From Bin125 sp026705025 (lineage in GTDB: Bacteria > Chloroflexota > Dehalococcoidia > Bin125): 64,000 bases of DNA. Shown here one piece after another: positions 51,698-60,190 of this stretch; the first letter of the stretch is position 1; every line of letters starts with the position of its first letter. The stretch covers positions 31,449 to 95,448 of the forward strand of contig JAPPBN010000022.1 in NCBI GenBank assembly GCA_026705025.1. The letters are read 5' to 3'. Below the pieces are notes generated by a model that was given only the letters and a program-made list of their open reading frames with translations, searched no databases and was not told the origin of the DNA. A program made the position numbers and the translations under genes.

Positions 51698-52650
51698 GCG
51701 CTGATCCCTTGCCGGATGCGTGGGTCAATCAGCGGATAGGTCAAGTCGACCAGCAGATTGACGGCGACGGTAATGATCGCAAAGAACATCACCAGGTTCT
51801 GCACGACGGAGTAGTCCTGGACCTGCACCACCGACTGCACGAACAGTCGGCCCATTCCGGGGATCGCGAAGACCTGCTCGGTGATCACCGCGCCGCCGAA
51901 CACGACGCCGACCTGGAAGCCGAACACCGTGATCACGGGGATCATCGCATTGCGCAGCCCGTGGCGAACGATCACGGCCCGGTCGCGAAGCCCCTTGGCT
52001 CGCGCGGTCCGGATGTAATCGTCCTGCAGCACGTTGATCATCGCCGAGCGGGTCTGCCGCATCACCAGGGTGGTCGAGATCAACGACAACGCGATCACCG
52101 GCAGGACCATATGCTTCAGGCTCTCGATCACGTCTTCGCCTAACGGCACGTAGCCGCTGCGCGGCAGCAGCTCGAGTTCGAAGCCGACGATGTAGACCAG
52201 CGCGATGCCGCTGAGATACTCAGGGATCGACGCCCCCACAATCATCGTGGTGCTGGCTGCCACCTCGGTCTTAGAGCCTGGCCGCAGCGCGGCCAGCACA
52301 CCGACCGGGATCGAGAGACTGAGCACCACAATCAGGGCGAGAATGCCCAACTGCATGGTCGGGACGAGCTTCTCCCGGAACAGCTCGGTGATTGGAATCC
52401 TGGAGGTCAGCGCCAGTCCGAGGTCGCCCTGGAAGGCGTTGTAGATCCAGTGCGCATAGCGCTCGTGCAGGGGTTTGTCGAGGCCTAGACTGGCCCGCAC
52501 GGCCGCGATCTTCTCTTCGGTCGCGTTCAGCTCCAGCATCGCCCGGGCCGGGTCGCCCTCGACCACGTTCATCAGGACGAACGCGACGACGCTGACGATG
52601 AACAGGACCAGCAACGACGAGAGAAAGCGCGCCCCGATGTAGCTGATCAT
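51694..52650 (-). CDS. Dpp/Opp-type ABC permease, DppB-like (operon 3)
   Basis: A 318-residue DppB-like permease: FLSSLLVLFIVSVVAFVLMN, GLDKPLHERYAHWIYN, the EAA loop YIRTARAKGLRDRAVIVRHG, and DLTYPLIDPRIRQG at the end. It follows the binding-protein gene by 108 nt and couples to the DppC-like gene. Confidence 0.92.
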   Translation of the reverse strand: MISYIGARFLSSLLVLFIVSVVAFVLMNVVEGDPARAMLELNATEEKIAAVRASLGLDKPLHERYAHWIYNAFQGDLGLALTSRIPITELFREKLVPTMQLGILALIVVLSLSIPVGVLAALRPGSKTEVAASTTMIVGASIPEYLSGIALVYIVGFELELLPRSGYVPLGEDVIESLKHMVLPVIALSLISTTLVMRQTRSAMINVLQDDYIRTARAKGLRDRAVIVRHGLRNAMIPVITVFGFQVGVVFGGAVITEQVFAIPGMGRLFVQSVVQVQDYSVVQNLVMFFAIITVAVNLLVDLTYPLIDPRIRQGISA

Positions 52651-52758
52651 CGGTCGGACTCCAGGGCTACCCGCTTAGGAAGACGTCTCCCGTTCAAGCA
52701 GCGCGCAGATCGCGGCGTGTCTGATTCCCGGATGGGAGACCCTCCACGCCGCATCTAC

Positions 52759-54645
52759 CTACGTATCCACCTTATAGACGCCCGCCAGCATGTCGGCCGT
52801 CCCTCCGACTCCGTCGCAGCCTCGGAACAGCGTGTTGATGTCGCCGGTATGTCGCACGCCCGGTGAGAATCCGTAGTTGAGCGGGTAGTGAATGATCGGC
52901 ACGGTGTACGCGCCTTCCACATAGACCTCAAAGAACTCGGCGTAGCGTTTCACCCGTTCCTCGAAGTCGGTCGTGCGCGCCGTCAGGTCTTGCAGGCGTG
53001 AAGCTTCCTCCAGGCCAACCTCGTAGTCGCTGCCTGACGCCAGCAACTCGTCGTACTGCTCGCGGCCGCCGCTGTAGAACCACTCCCGCAGACCATTCAT
53101 GCTCGGCCGCAGGATCTGGTCGGGATCGAATGGCGACTCCCAACTGAGCACCGCGATGGCATAGTCCTCTGCGGCGAAGAGACGGTCGACGATACCAGCG
53201 ATCGTGCCCTCAACCAGATTGAAGTCCATACCGACTTCCGCGAGCTGAGCGTGCATCGGCCTCGTACCGAGATAGAGCGGGTCAATGCTGTACGTCATCA
53301 TGTCGCCGGTCACCTGACCGGTGTAGCCGGCGGCATCGATCAGCTTGACAGCTTCGGCCGGGTTCGGCGAGTCGTCGTACCAGTCGACATCCTTGGGTAA
53401 GAGCGGCGTGGTGACTCCGATTGGTGCCCGAGATACTGCGCTGGTGCCGTTGAACGCGGCGTCGTTGATCGCGTGACGGTCGGTCGCCAGGTTGATCGCG
53501 TGGCGCATGCGCGGATCGCGCCAGATGGTCAGCTCCTCCGGTCCGCTGGGATTGACATTGAACCAGGTTTGGACGAAGACGCTCGAGACATCGCCCAGTA
53601 CGACGAAGCCGTCGTCTTCGATGTCTGCCATCTGGTCCGCGTCGGCTGCCAGTGATCCGGGCACACGAACGACATCGTGGTCGCCGCCCAGGAAGGCCAG
53701 CCACTGCGTGTTCGAGTCCGGCAGAATCTCAAAGCTGTAGCTGTCGAAGTAGATGTTCTCGGCGTTCCAGTAGTCCGGGAACCTGGTAGCGGTCAGTTCC
53801 TGACCTTCGATGTAGTTGTCGAAGCTGAACGGTCCTGCGCCGACTGGATGCGTGACGGCGGTGTCGAAGGAGTCCGGCGAAATCGGCGCGATCCCCGGCG
53901 GCTTGCCGTAGAACAGCGACAACGTCGGAGCGAAGACCTCATTGGCCACGTAGCGCCAGGTCACGCCATCGATCGCTTCCGAGTTGGCCATCGTCTGACC
54001 GAGCGTCACCGCACGCTGATTCGGCGTCGCCTCGACGCTTTCCTCCTCGATGTTCACGATCCGGTCCATGTTGGTCTGGATCGAGGCGGCGTCAACGGCC
54101 ATGCCATCGTGATAGGTCAAGCCCGGTCGCAGGCTGAATACATAGGTCACGTCGTCAGGGATCTCCCAGGCCTCGGCCAGCATCGGTAACGCCGCGCCCT
54201 GTTCGTCGTAGTTGAGCAGGCGGTCGTAGAAGATTGGGATCGACTGGTAGTGGTCGCCGCCAGAGGGCGTGACCAGCGGGTCGAATCCCCACTGGGGCGC
54301 GAACGCATCGGAGATGCGCCAGGTGCCGCCGCGCAGGGCGTCCGATGCCGCCTGCGCCTGCTGTTGCTGCTGCGCCTGGGCAACAGCGGCCTGTTCCTCT
54401 TGCTCCTGCTGGGTCTGTTCCTGCTGCTCCTGCTGCATCGCCTGCTGTTCGGCGGCCTGTTGCTGTTGTTCGGCCTGCTGTTGAGTCTGAGCGGCGGCTT
54501 GCTGCCCATCGTCATCGTCATCGCCGCCGCAGCCCACGAGCGCCAGTCCGGCCGCGCCGACTCCGGCACGGGCGGAAGCCCGCAACAGGGACCGCCGGCT
54601 CATCGTTCGGCGCTTCATTCGCTGCCAGTAGTTGCGGTCGGACAT
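52759..54645 (-). CDS. Dpp/Opp-type solute-binding lipoprotein with poly-Q linker (operon 3)
   Basis: A 628-residue family 5 binding protein. The ATG at 54645 follows GGAGGAATTGGCC. The leader MSDRNYWQRMKRR, Tat motif SRRSLLRA, lipobox LVGCG, an Asp run and a Q/E/A-rich linker (about 48-100) precede the binding domain: LAEAWEIPDDVTYVFSLRPG, HPVGAGPFSFDNYIEGQ and RMRHAINLATDRHAINDAAF. Leader and linker resemble the other two binding proteins much more than the mature domains do. Confidence 0.92.
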   Translation of the reverse strand: MSDRNYWQRMKRRTMSRRSLLRASARAGVGAAGLALVGCGGDDDDDGQQAAAQTQQQAEQQQQAAEQQAMQQEQQEQTQQEQEEQAAVAQAQQQQQAQAASDALRGGTWRISDAFAPQWGFDPLVTPSGGDHYQSIPIFYDRLLNYDEQGAALPMLAEAWEIPDDVTYVFSLRPGLTYHDGMAVDAASIQTNMDRIVNIEEESVEATPNQRAVTLGQTMANSEAIDGVTWRYVANEVFAPTLSLFYGKPPGIAPISPDSFDTAVTHPVGAGPFSFDNYIEGQELTATRFPDYWNAENIYFDSYSFEILPDSNTQWLAFLGGDHDVVRVPGSLAADADQMADIEDDGFVVLGDVSSVFVQTWFNVNPSGPEELTIWRDPRMRHAINLATDRHAINDAAFNGTSAVSRAPIGVTTPLLPKDVDWYDDSPNPAEAVKLIDAAGYTGQVTGDMMTYSIDPLYLGTRPMHAQLAEVGMDFNLVEGTIAGIVDRLFAAEDYAIAVLSWESPFDPDQILRPSMNGLREWFYSGGREQYDELLASGSDYEVGLEEASRLQDLTARTTDFEERVKRYAEFFEVYVEGAYTVPIIHYPLNYGFSPGVRHTGDINTLFRGCDGVGGTADMLAGVYKVDT

Positions 54646-54692
54646 GGCCAATTCCTCCGTCCAGCCGCCTCTAATGGCGGCTGCTCAACCGG

Positions 54693-54721
54693 AGTATGCC
54701 TACGCGAAATTGCGTTTGCAA
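54693..54721 (-). promoter_or_regulatory. Shared-type promoter of a peptide-binding protein gene, copy 3
   Basis: On the minus strand TTGCAA (54721-54716) and CATACT (54698-54693) are 17 nt apart, 48 nt before the ATG, exactly the same distance as copy 1. The spacer is almost the same as in copy 1 (ACGCA, then CGCGTAGG). Confidence 0.8.
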
Positions 54722-54754
54722 CTCAAGTAGACGCAGGTGGCGGACCGCCTGGCC

Positions 54755-54918
54755 TCAGCGCGATGCAACGGGTGCGGGGAGAGGTCCCAGATCGGTCGTG
54801 GCTCGGGCGGTGTCGAGGTCGTACATGCGCTGGAGGTTGAGGGAGAACCCGGGGGTTGTCCCGAGGGCCTTGGCGATCCGCTGGGCGGTGCAGGCGTCGA
54901 CGTGGCGGCCGTCATAAA
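54755..54918 (-). pseudogene. Truncated higA antitoxin remnant
   Basis: The minus strand from about 54918 to the TGA at 54755 encodes a C-terminal piece of the HigA-type antitoxin found intact at 63574-63870. The matching stretch includes RIAKALGTTPGF, LNLQRMYDLDTARATTDL, against RIGKALGTTPEL, LNLQRMYDLDTARATTNL. The N-terminal helix-turn-helix half is absent and no start codon is evident. It is a decayed copy, implying duplication or exchange of the higA region within the genome. Confidence 0.85.
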
Positions 54919-54972
54919 CTGCAGAATGACGAGGCTGGCATGGATGCCTGCCTGATCGCGGAGAGACGACCG

Positions 54973-55407
54973 ATGTTGCGAGCGGTGGCGGAACCGGAGG
55001 CGATCGAGCGTCTGGGAAGCCAGATCAAGGAGTCGCCGATGGGCGAGGTGCGTGTGCCGGTGCGAGTGGCGAATCCCGATGCCCCCGACCGATCCTGGGA
55101 GGCGGAGTTCCTGGTCGATACCGGCGCGACGGTGTCGGTGGTGCCGGTCGATGTGCTCAACGACTTGGGCGTCGAAGCGATCGACGTGGCCCGCTTCTAC
55201 CTCGCCGACGAGTCGTCGATCCTGCGGCGGGTCGGCCTGGCGCGATTCGTCGTGGCCGGCGTGTCTCGACACGCTGGGGTGATGTTCGGCGACGAAGGAT
55301 GTCAGCCGATCGTGGGCAGCACCCTCCTGCAATCGATGGGGTTTCTCGTTGACCCGCTGCGCGAGCGTCTGTTGCCACGTTCCGCGCTCACTGCATCGCT
55401 GGACTAG
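54973..55407 (+). CDS. Retropepsin-like aspartic protease (clan AA)
   Basis: A 144-residue protein with the retropepsin pattern: EFLVDTGATVSVVPVDVL contains the catalytic Asp-Thr-Gly, and GSTLLQSMGFLVDP matches the second flap or psi-loop region. One DTG per chain means it should act as a dimer. The ATG at 54973 follows GGAGAGACGACC; an ATG at 54940 is also possible. Clan AA proteins of this kind are common in bacteria, with unknown targets. It lies directly next to the higA remnant on the other strand. Confidence 0.85.
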   Translation: MLRAVAEPEAIERLGSQIKESPMGEVRVPVRVANPDAPDRSWEAEFLVDTGATVSVVPVDVLNDLGVEAIDVARFYLADESSILRRVGLARFVVAGVSRHAGVMFGDEGCQPIVGSTLLQSMGFLVDPLRERLLPRSALTASLD

Positions 55408-55505
55408 CGCGCCAATCCGAGCATCAGTCCATATAGAAGCGTCGTCGCTCAACGCGGAGCATTCAGTCGAAGCGACCTCCATGACCACTCGACTCGACGA
55501 TGCGG

Positions 55506-56195
55506 CTAGCCCTCAAGAATGAGGCGGGTGACTTCGTCGGGGGTGCTGAGCATGGGGTAATGACCGGTGTCGATCTCGTGCCAGCGGGCGCCGAGATGTT
55601 CGGCGCAGCGGCGCTGATGGGCTTCTCCCGGATTCGGGGCCTGCCGACACCAGATGACGGTCGCGTCCCAGGACTGATCCCAGAACGAATCGAGCTCCAC
55701 CGGTTCGCTGAACACGGCGACCGGGTGCAGGCCGAATCGCTCCGAGGCCCAGGCGGCCAGATCGGCATCCATGCTCGCCTGCAATGCCTCGAGCATCGCG
55801 CCTGGAGCGGGACCGGTCGCCGCCTCGGAAGCGTCCACGGCGGCCCCGCTGACGATGTCGCGGATCCGTTCGCCGTGGTACAGCGCCAGCGCGTCGACGA
55901 AGACGATCCGTTGAATCCGCTCGCGGGCCAGCTCGGCGACCCGCGTCAAGACCATTCCTCCGGACGACGTTCCAACCAGGACCACGTCATCCAGGTCCTC
56001 GTAGCGCATCAACTCCACGATCTCATCGGCCTGCGTCTCGGTCGTGATGCCGGGCCGGACCTGCGCCGAGCGCTCGGCGCAGCCGTCGAGCGAGGGCGCA
56101 TAGACGACGTGACCGTCGGCCCGCAGTTCTGTCGCGACGGGCGACCAGATCCAGCCGCCCTGGTATGCCCCGTGAATCAGTACGAACGTCGCCAT
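55506..56195 (-). CDS. Alpha/beta hydrolase (methylesterase/hydroxynitrile-lyase-like)
   Basis: A 229-residue esterase of the alpha/beta fold. FVLIHGAYQGGWIW holds the oxyanion region, VLVGTSSGGMVLTRVAELA the nucleophile serine, and EIDTGHYPML the histidine. The size and motifs resemble plant-type methylesterases and related bacterial enzymes (EstC-like). Substrate unknown. The ATG at 56195 has GAGGC upstream. Confidence 0.9.
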   Translation of the reverse strand: MATFVLIHGAYQGGWIWSPVATELRADGHVVYAPSLDGCAERSAQVRPGITTETQADEIVELMRYEDLDDVVLVGTSSGGMVLTRVAELARERIQRIVFVDALALYHGERIRDIVSGAAVDASEAATGPAPGAMLEALQASMDADLAAWASERFGLHPVAVFSEPVELDSFWDQSWDATVIWCRQAPNPGEAHQRRCAEHLGARWHEIDTGHYPMLSTPDEVTRLILEG

Positions 56196-56256
56196 GCGAA
56201 GCCTCCTCGGTCCCTGTTGAGGCTACGGCACACCAAGCGACGATCCTGAAGATGCG

Positions 56257-56991
56257 CTACGCCGCCGTCAGCGAGCGGTCGGCGCACCAGAGCAGGCCGT
56301 TGCGCACCAGCCGGCCGAACGACGGATGCTCCCAGGTGCGAGGATCGTGGCCGAGCTGCATGCAGAAGACCCGCGAGTCGCGGTACGTGTGAGTCCAGGC
56401 CAGTGTGCGCATCGAGTTCGTATTCTCGGTCGTCAAGAGCACATCGCAGTCGTCGCCGCAGTCGGCGATGGCGTAGGTCTCGTCCTGAATTGAGAAGTCC
56501 GAGAGTCCGGCAGCGACCGGGTGATCGAGGTTGACCTGCACGTCGTAGGTGCTCTCCCAGGTGTCGTCGACCTCGATTCGCCGGTCGGGCATGCCGATCA
56601 CCTCTGACCAGAAGCCGCCGACTCCCCAGTTGAGCAACGCGTGGTGCATGACGAAGATCGGCATTCCCGAGTCGACCATCCGCTCCAGGCTGTCGACCGT
56701 CTTCTGGTCCGGCTCGTCGCGCAGCATGGTGTAGAACAGCGTCACGTCGTAGCTGTCGCGCATGTCCTGGTCGTCCGAGGGCGGCTCGGTGATCCCGTGG
56801 TCGCCGCGAATGTCGGGCCGGCTGATCCGCAGGCCGTCGGCCATGAAGGAGTCGTTGCCGGCGCCGAACAGCCACTGGTCAAAGTGGTGCACGTACGCGT
56901 CGATGCCGTCGAGCCCGTTGAAGAAGTCGATGAACGGCCGGACGTGGTAGAAGTGTCCGCCGGTCAGCACCGCGACTGAAAGGTTGCTCAT
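56257..56991 (-). CDS. ThuA-like domain protein
   Basis: A 244-residue protein of the trehalose-utilisation (ThuA, glutamine amidotransferase-like) fold: VAVLTGGHFYHVRPFIDFFN, FYTMLRD, GMPIFVMHHALLNW and AWTHTYRDSRVFCMQLGHD. ThuA proteins are oxidoreductase-associated sugar proteins or enzymes of uncertain activity. The ATG at 56991 or one at 57003 could be used; neither has a clear ribosome binding site. It is divergent from the tartrate-dehydrogenase-like gene. Confidence 0.85.
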   Translation of the reverse strand: MSNLSVAVLTGGHFYHVRPFIDFFNGLDGIDAYVHHFDQWLFGAGNDSFMADGLRISRPDIRGDHGITEPPSDDQDMRDSYDVTLFYTMLRDEPDQKTVDSLERMVDSGMPIFVMHHALLNWGVGGFWSEVIGMPDRRIEVDDTWESTYDVQVNLDHPVAAGLSDFSIQDETYAIADCGDDCDVLLTTENTNSMRTLAWTHTYRDSRVFCMQLGHDPRTWEHPSFGRLVRNGLLWCADRSLTAA

Positions 56992-57115
56992 GACATGGTC
57001 CATTTCGTTGAATGCCTGCTGCTGAAGGTAACAATTCCATTCTGGAGGCGAACTCCGACACGGTTCGCAGTAGCTTGCTGAGGACTCCAGCGGATCCAGC
57101 GGAGGAGCGGTCGCG

Positions 57116-58201
57116 ATGAGCGCCAAACGAATAGCGGTGATTCCCGGCGACGGCATCGGCAAGGAAGTCGTGCCGGAGGGCGTCCGTGTGCTCGAGGAGG
57201 CTGCGACCAGGTTTGAGGTTGATCTCCAGTTCGACTACTTCGATTTCGCTTCGTGGGACTACTACGAACGGCACGGGCAGATGCTGCCCGACGACTGGCA
57301 GGACCAGATCGGCGGACACGACGCGATCTTCTTCGGCGCGGTCGGCTGGCCCGAGAAGATTCCCGACCACATCTCGCTCTGGGGCTCGCTGCTGCAGTTC
57401 CGCCGTGAGTTCGATCAGTACATCAACCTGCGACCGGCCCGGTTGATGCCGGGCATCGTCGCCCCGGTCGTGCGCCGCGACGGCAGTCCGCGCGAGCCAG
57501 GCGAGATCGACATGTTCATCGTGCGCGAGAACACTGAAGGCGAGTACTCCAGCATCGGCGGGCGGATTTTCTCGGGCACCGAGCGTGAGATGGTGATGCA
57601 GGAGACGGTGATGACGCGGGTCGGAGTCGACCGCGTGCTGAGATACGCCTTCGACCTGGCGCAGTCGCGGCCCAAGCGGCACCTGACCAGCGCGACGAAG
57701 TCGAACGGCATTGCGATCACGATGCCGTTCTGGGACGAACGGGTCGAGGCGATGTCGGCGAGTTATCCCGAGGTCGAAGTGGACAAGTTCCACATCGACA
57801 TCCTCACGGCGCACTTCGTCCAGCGGCCGGACTTCTTCGACGTGGTCGTGGCGAGCAACCTGTTCGGCGACATCCTCAGCGACCTGGGTCCGGCCTGCAC
57901 CGGGACGATCGGGATCGCGCCGAGCGCCAATCTCAATCCCGAGGGCGCGTTTCCGTCGCTGTTCGAGCCGGTGCATGGATCTGCGCCCGATATTGCCGGT
58001 CGCGGAATTGCCAACCCGATCGGTCAGATCTGGTGCGGCGCGATGATGCTCGACTTCCTCGGCCACCGCCGCGCGCACGACGCGATTCTGGATGCGATCG
58101 AGACGGTGCTCGATCCGTCCAGCGGCGCGCCGCGGACGCCGGATATCGGCGGGAATGCTACGACGGCCGAGCTCGGCTCGGCGATCGCGGCGGCGCTGTA
58201 G
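57116..58201 (+). CDS. ttuC: Tartrate dehydrogenase-like decarboxylating oxidoreductase
   Basis: A 361-residue enzyme of the isocitrate/isopropylmalate dehydrogenase superfamily. IAVIPGDGIGKEVVPEG, FIVRENTEGEYSS, HLTSATKSNGI, VVVASNLFGDILSDLGPA and FEPVHGSAPDIAGRGIANP match the family. The segment YERHGQMLPDDW is typical of TtuC-type tartrate dehydrogenases rather than LeuB. It should oxidise a 2-hydroxy acid with NAD+, using a divalent metal ion. The ATG at 57116 follows GGAGGAGCGGTCGCG. Confidence 0.9.
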   Translation: MSAKRIAVIPGDGIGKEVVPEGVRVLEEAATRFEVDLQFDYFDFASWDYYERHGQMLPDDWQDQIGGHDAIFFGAVGWPEKIPDHISLWGSLLQFRREFDQYINLRPARLMPGIVAPVVRRDGSPREPGEIDMFIVRENTEGEYSSIGGRIFSGTEREMVMQETVMTRVGVDRVLRYAFDLAQSRPKRHLTSATKSNGIAITMPFWDERVEAMSASYPEVEVDKFHIDILTAHFVQRPDFFDVVVASNLFGDILSDLGPACTGTIGIAPSANLNPEGAFPSLFEPVHGSAPDIAGRGIANPIGQIWCGAMMLDFLGHRRAHDAILDAIETVLDPSSGAPRTPDIGGNATTAELGSAIAAAL

Positions 58202-58204
58202 CGG

Positions 58205-59662
58205 CTAGGCGGCGCCGTTGGGGGATTCCTGGGCCAGGGCTTCGGCGGCGGCGTCTTCGACGATGGTTCCCTTGAAGAAGTTTCGGTTGGTGTGCGCGTA
58301 GAGGCGGAGCTGGTTGGTGAAGGCGAAGTCGCGGAAGTCTTCGGGACTGATGACTCCGTTCTCGACCGGTTCGTAGGCTTCGGCGACGGCTTCCGACATG
58401 TCAGGCACGTCCCAGTGGCCGAGGTCGGTGCTCATGAAGGCTCGGATCTTGGCTCCGAAGGGGTTGACCTGGTCGTTGAAGGCCCAGGCCGTGATCGGGT
58501 CGTCGGCCTCGCAGCCAAAGTAGAAGGAGGGCACGAAGCGGTCGTAGAAGTCCTCGGCGCGTTCGATGTTCATCTCGCTGAAGTTGTCGCGCAGGCGCTC
58601 TTCGATGTCGGGCGCGGTCATGCCCAGGGTGCGGGGCAGATTGTCGAGCTTGCCCTCGGTCAGCTCGCCGCCGTAGCGAGTGAACAGGTCCTGGGCGAGT
58701 TCGATGTCGAGGTTGGACGGATCGAGGTGATGGAGCTGGTCGGGTCCGCGCTTTTCCCAGCGGGCGATGATGTCGGCGTAGATGCGTGCGCCGTGGGCGA
58801 CGCCGCCCTCGAGCAGGGCGACGCGCAGTTCGGGGAAGCGGGTGGTGACGCCGCCCATCAGCAGCGACTTGCAGAGCACCTCGCCGGCGGCGGCGAAGTG
58901 TCCGATGTGGTTGTACATGTAGTTGGAGATCGAGGCGCGATCGATGAAGCCCATGCCGGAGGAGTGCGAGGCGACGGCGAAGCCGAGGTCGAGGCAGCGC
59001 TGCCAGAAGGGGTCGTAGTCGTATTCGCTGTCGATCGCGAAGGAGTCCAGCCAGGTCACCTGATTTGCGAGCTCCGGGTACTTCTCGGCGACTGCCGGTA
59101 CCGGTCGGCGGACGAAGGCCGGCATCTGGGCGACCTTGAGTCCCAGCGAGTGGGCGTGTTCGAGCTCGGCGATGCCTTCCTCCGGGGTGTGCAGCGGGAT
59201 CACGGCGGCGACGGTCATGCGGTCGGACCACTCGCCGTACTGCTCGGCGGTGAAGTTGTTGAAGGCGCGGCAGACGGCCTGGCGGACTTCGTCGTCCTGC
59301 ATGTGGGGGAAGCCGAGGCCGATGGTGGGGTAGAGCACGACGTAGTCCATGCCGACCTCGTCCATGCGCTCGTGCAGGAGGCGGGGGAGCATGGCGGTGG
59401 CGCGGTCGAGCGTGTTCTCGGTGGGCAGGGCCCACCAGGGCGGGACGGTTGTGCGCTCGGCGCGGCGCTCGTCCCAGCTCATCGCGGCCCAGCGGCGGCT
59501 GACGCTGGAGTCGCGGTAGCGCTTGACGATGTCGGAGCCGCCGACGTCCTTGAGGTAGTCGAAGAAGGTGGGCATGAACTCGACGATGTGGGAGTCGCCG
59601 TCGATGATCGGATGGTCGAGGCTGGCGCGGACTCGTGCGGAGGTTGATTCGGTGGTGGTCAT
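58205..59662 (-). CDS. Amidohydrolase family 2 (ACMSD-like) metal-dependent hydrolase
   Basis: A 485-residue TIM-barrel protein of the amidohydrolase-2 type. The first motif is PIIDGDSHIVE (instead of DxHxH), then LYPTIGLGFPHM, AVIPLHTPEEGIAEL, LGFAVASHSSG, YNHIGHFAAAGE and FMSTDLGHWDVPD supply the expected metal ligands. Such enzymes hydrolyse or decarboxylate ring acids or lactones. It is convergent with ttuC (stops 4 nt apart). The upstream region has an operator-like cluster at 59929-59967. Confidence 0.88.
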   Translation of the reverse strand: MTTTESTSARVRASLDHPIIDGDSHIVEFMPTFFDYLKDVGGSDIVKRYRDSSVSRRWAAMSWDERRAERTTVPPWWALPTENTLDRATAMLPRLLHERMDEVGMDYVVLYPTIGLGFPHMQDDEVRQAVCRAFNNFTAEQYGEWSDRMTVAAVIPLHTPEEGIAELEHAHSLGLKVAQMPAFVRRPVPAVAEKYPELANQVTWLDSFAIDSEYDYDPFWQRCLDLGFAVASHSSGMGFIDRASISNYMYNHIGHFAAAGEVLCKSLLMGGVTTRFPELRVALLEGGVAHGARIYADIIARWEKRGPDQLHHLDPSNLDIELAQDLFTRYGGELTEGKLDNLPRTLGMTAPDIEERLRDNFSEMNIERAEDFYDRFVPSFYFGCEADDPITAWAFNDQVNPFGAKIRAFMSTDLGHWDVPDMSEAVAEAYEPVENGVISPEDFRDFAFTNQLRLYAHTNRNFFKGTIVEDAAAEALAQESPNGAA

Positions 59663-59928
59663 GGTCGGGTCTCCATCTGAGGTGGGGTCCTCAGGAGGAT
59701 AGGGATCCGGGCGGGGGCTGATCGGGTGGTTGGAAGTGGTTGGCTTTGGTCGGGTTTGGAAGGGGTGTTATGTCGCGTGGGATTGCGGATTTCCCGTGTT
59801 TTGCTGGGTTTCGTGATCGGTGGTAGGTGGTTGGTCGAAATTTTTTCTCCGGGGGCGGAGCGGGAAAAAAAACGTGGCGGGCGGCTCGGCAGAGCGGGTG
59901 GCGGGGGCTGGGGAACGTGTTGACGGGT

Positions 59929-59967
59929 GTTCAGATTTGTCCAGATTTGTCTGGATTGGTCCGGATG
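59929..59967. repeat. TCCAGA/TCTGGA iteron cluster, copy 2
   Basis: GTTCAGATTTG, TCCAGATTTG, TCTGGATTGG and TCCGGAT follow one another at about one-turn spacing. The arrangement and sequence match the cluster at 16845-16886. It lies about 270 nt upstream of the amidohydrolase start. A shared regulator of the halogenase-side region and the amidohydrolase is a possible reading. Confidence 0.55.
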
Positions 59968-60129
59968 GGGCTCGGTTTTGCGAGGATTTGTCGGTGTGAT
60001 TCTGCGTGAGTACGGGAGTTTTCCGACTTGTGTCTGGGTGTTGATGGGACACGTTAGCTCCTCTCTTGCCGGTCATGATCGATGGTATATGGACATGAGT
60101 TCTAGTGATGTGGCGAGGCGACGGACGCG

Positions 60130-60177
60130 GGGGAGCCCCCTCAGCCGCGATGCGGCAGCTCCCCCAAGGGGGGAGCT
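60130..60177. terminator. Nested palindromes downstream of the methyltransferase-nuclease gene
   Basis: AGCTCCCC and GGGGAGCT (60157-60177) form a compact hairpin just after the stop of the minus-strand gene. An overlapping alternative pairs GGGGAGC near 60130 with GCTCCCC at 60158-60164, around a CAGCCGC/GCGGC inner stem. It may terminate transcription or be a dispersed palindromic element. Confidence 0.5.
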
Positions 60178-60190
60178 CTTTGGTTGGGGA

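Larger units (their letters stand above)
59663..60190. other. Intergenic region between the amidohydrolase and methyltransferase-nuclease genes
   Basis: About 530 bases. It contains the iteron cluster at 59929-59967 and the palindromes at 60130-60177, listed separately. No convincing gene is seen; the remainder is GT-rich on the plus strand. Confidence 0.5.

Noticed and set aside
54700..55488. 262-codon minus-strand frame across the retropepsin gene
   Set aside because: It is antisense to the protease gene and in a different frame from the higA remnant.
58292..59647. 451-codon plus-strand frame opposite the amidohydrolase
   Set aside because: The minus-strand frame has clear amidohydrolase motifs; the plus frame is a GC-driven shadow.
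59768..60076. Minus-strand frame with Asn/Thr-rich sequence resembling one at 16671-17000
   Set aside because: The resemblance comes from the repeated TTTGTCCAGA DNA motif; there is no start site or conserved protein pattern.
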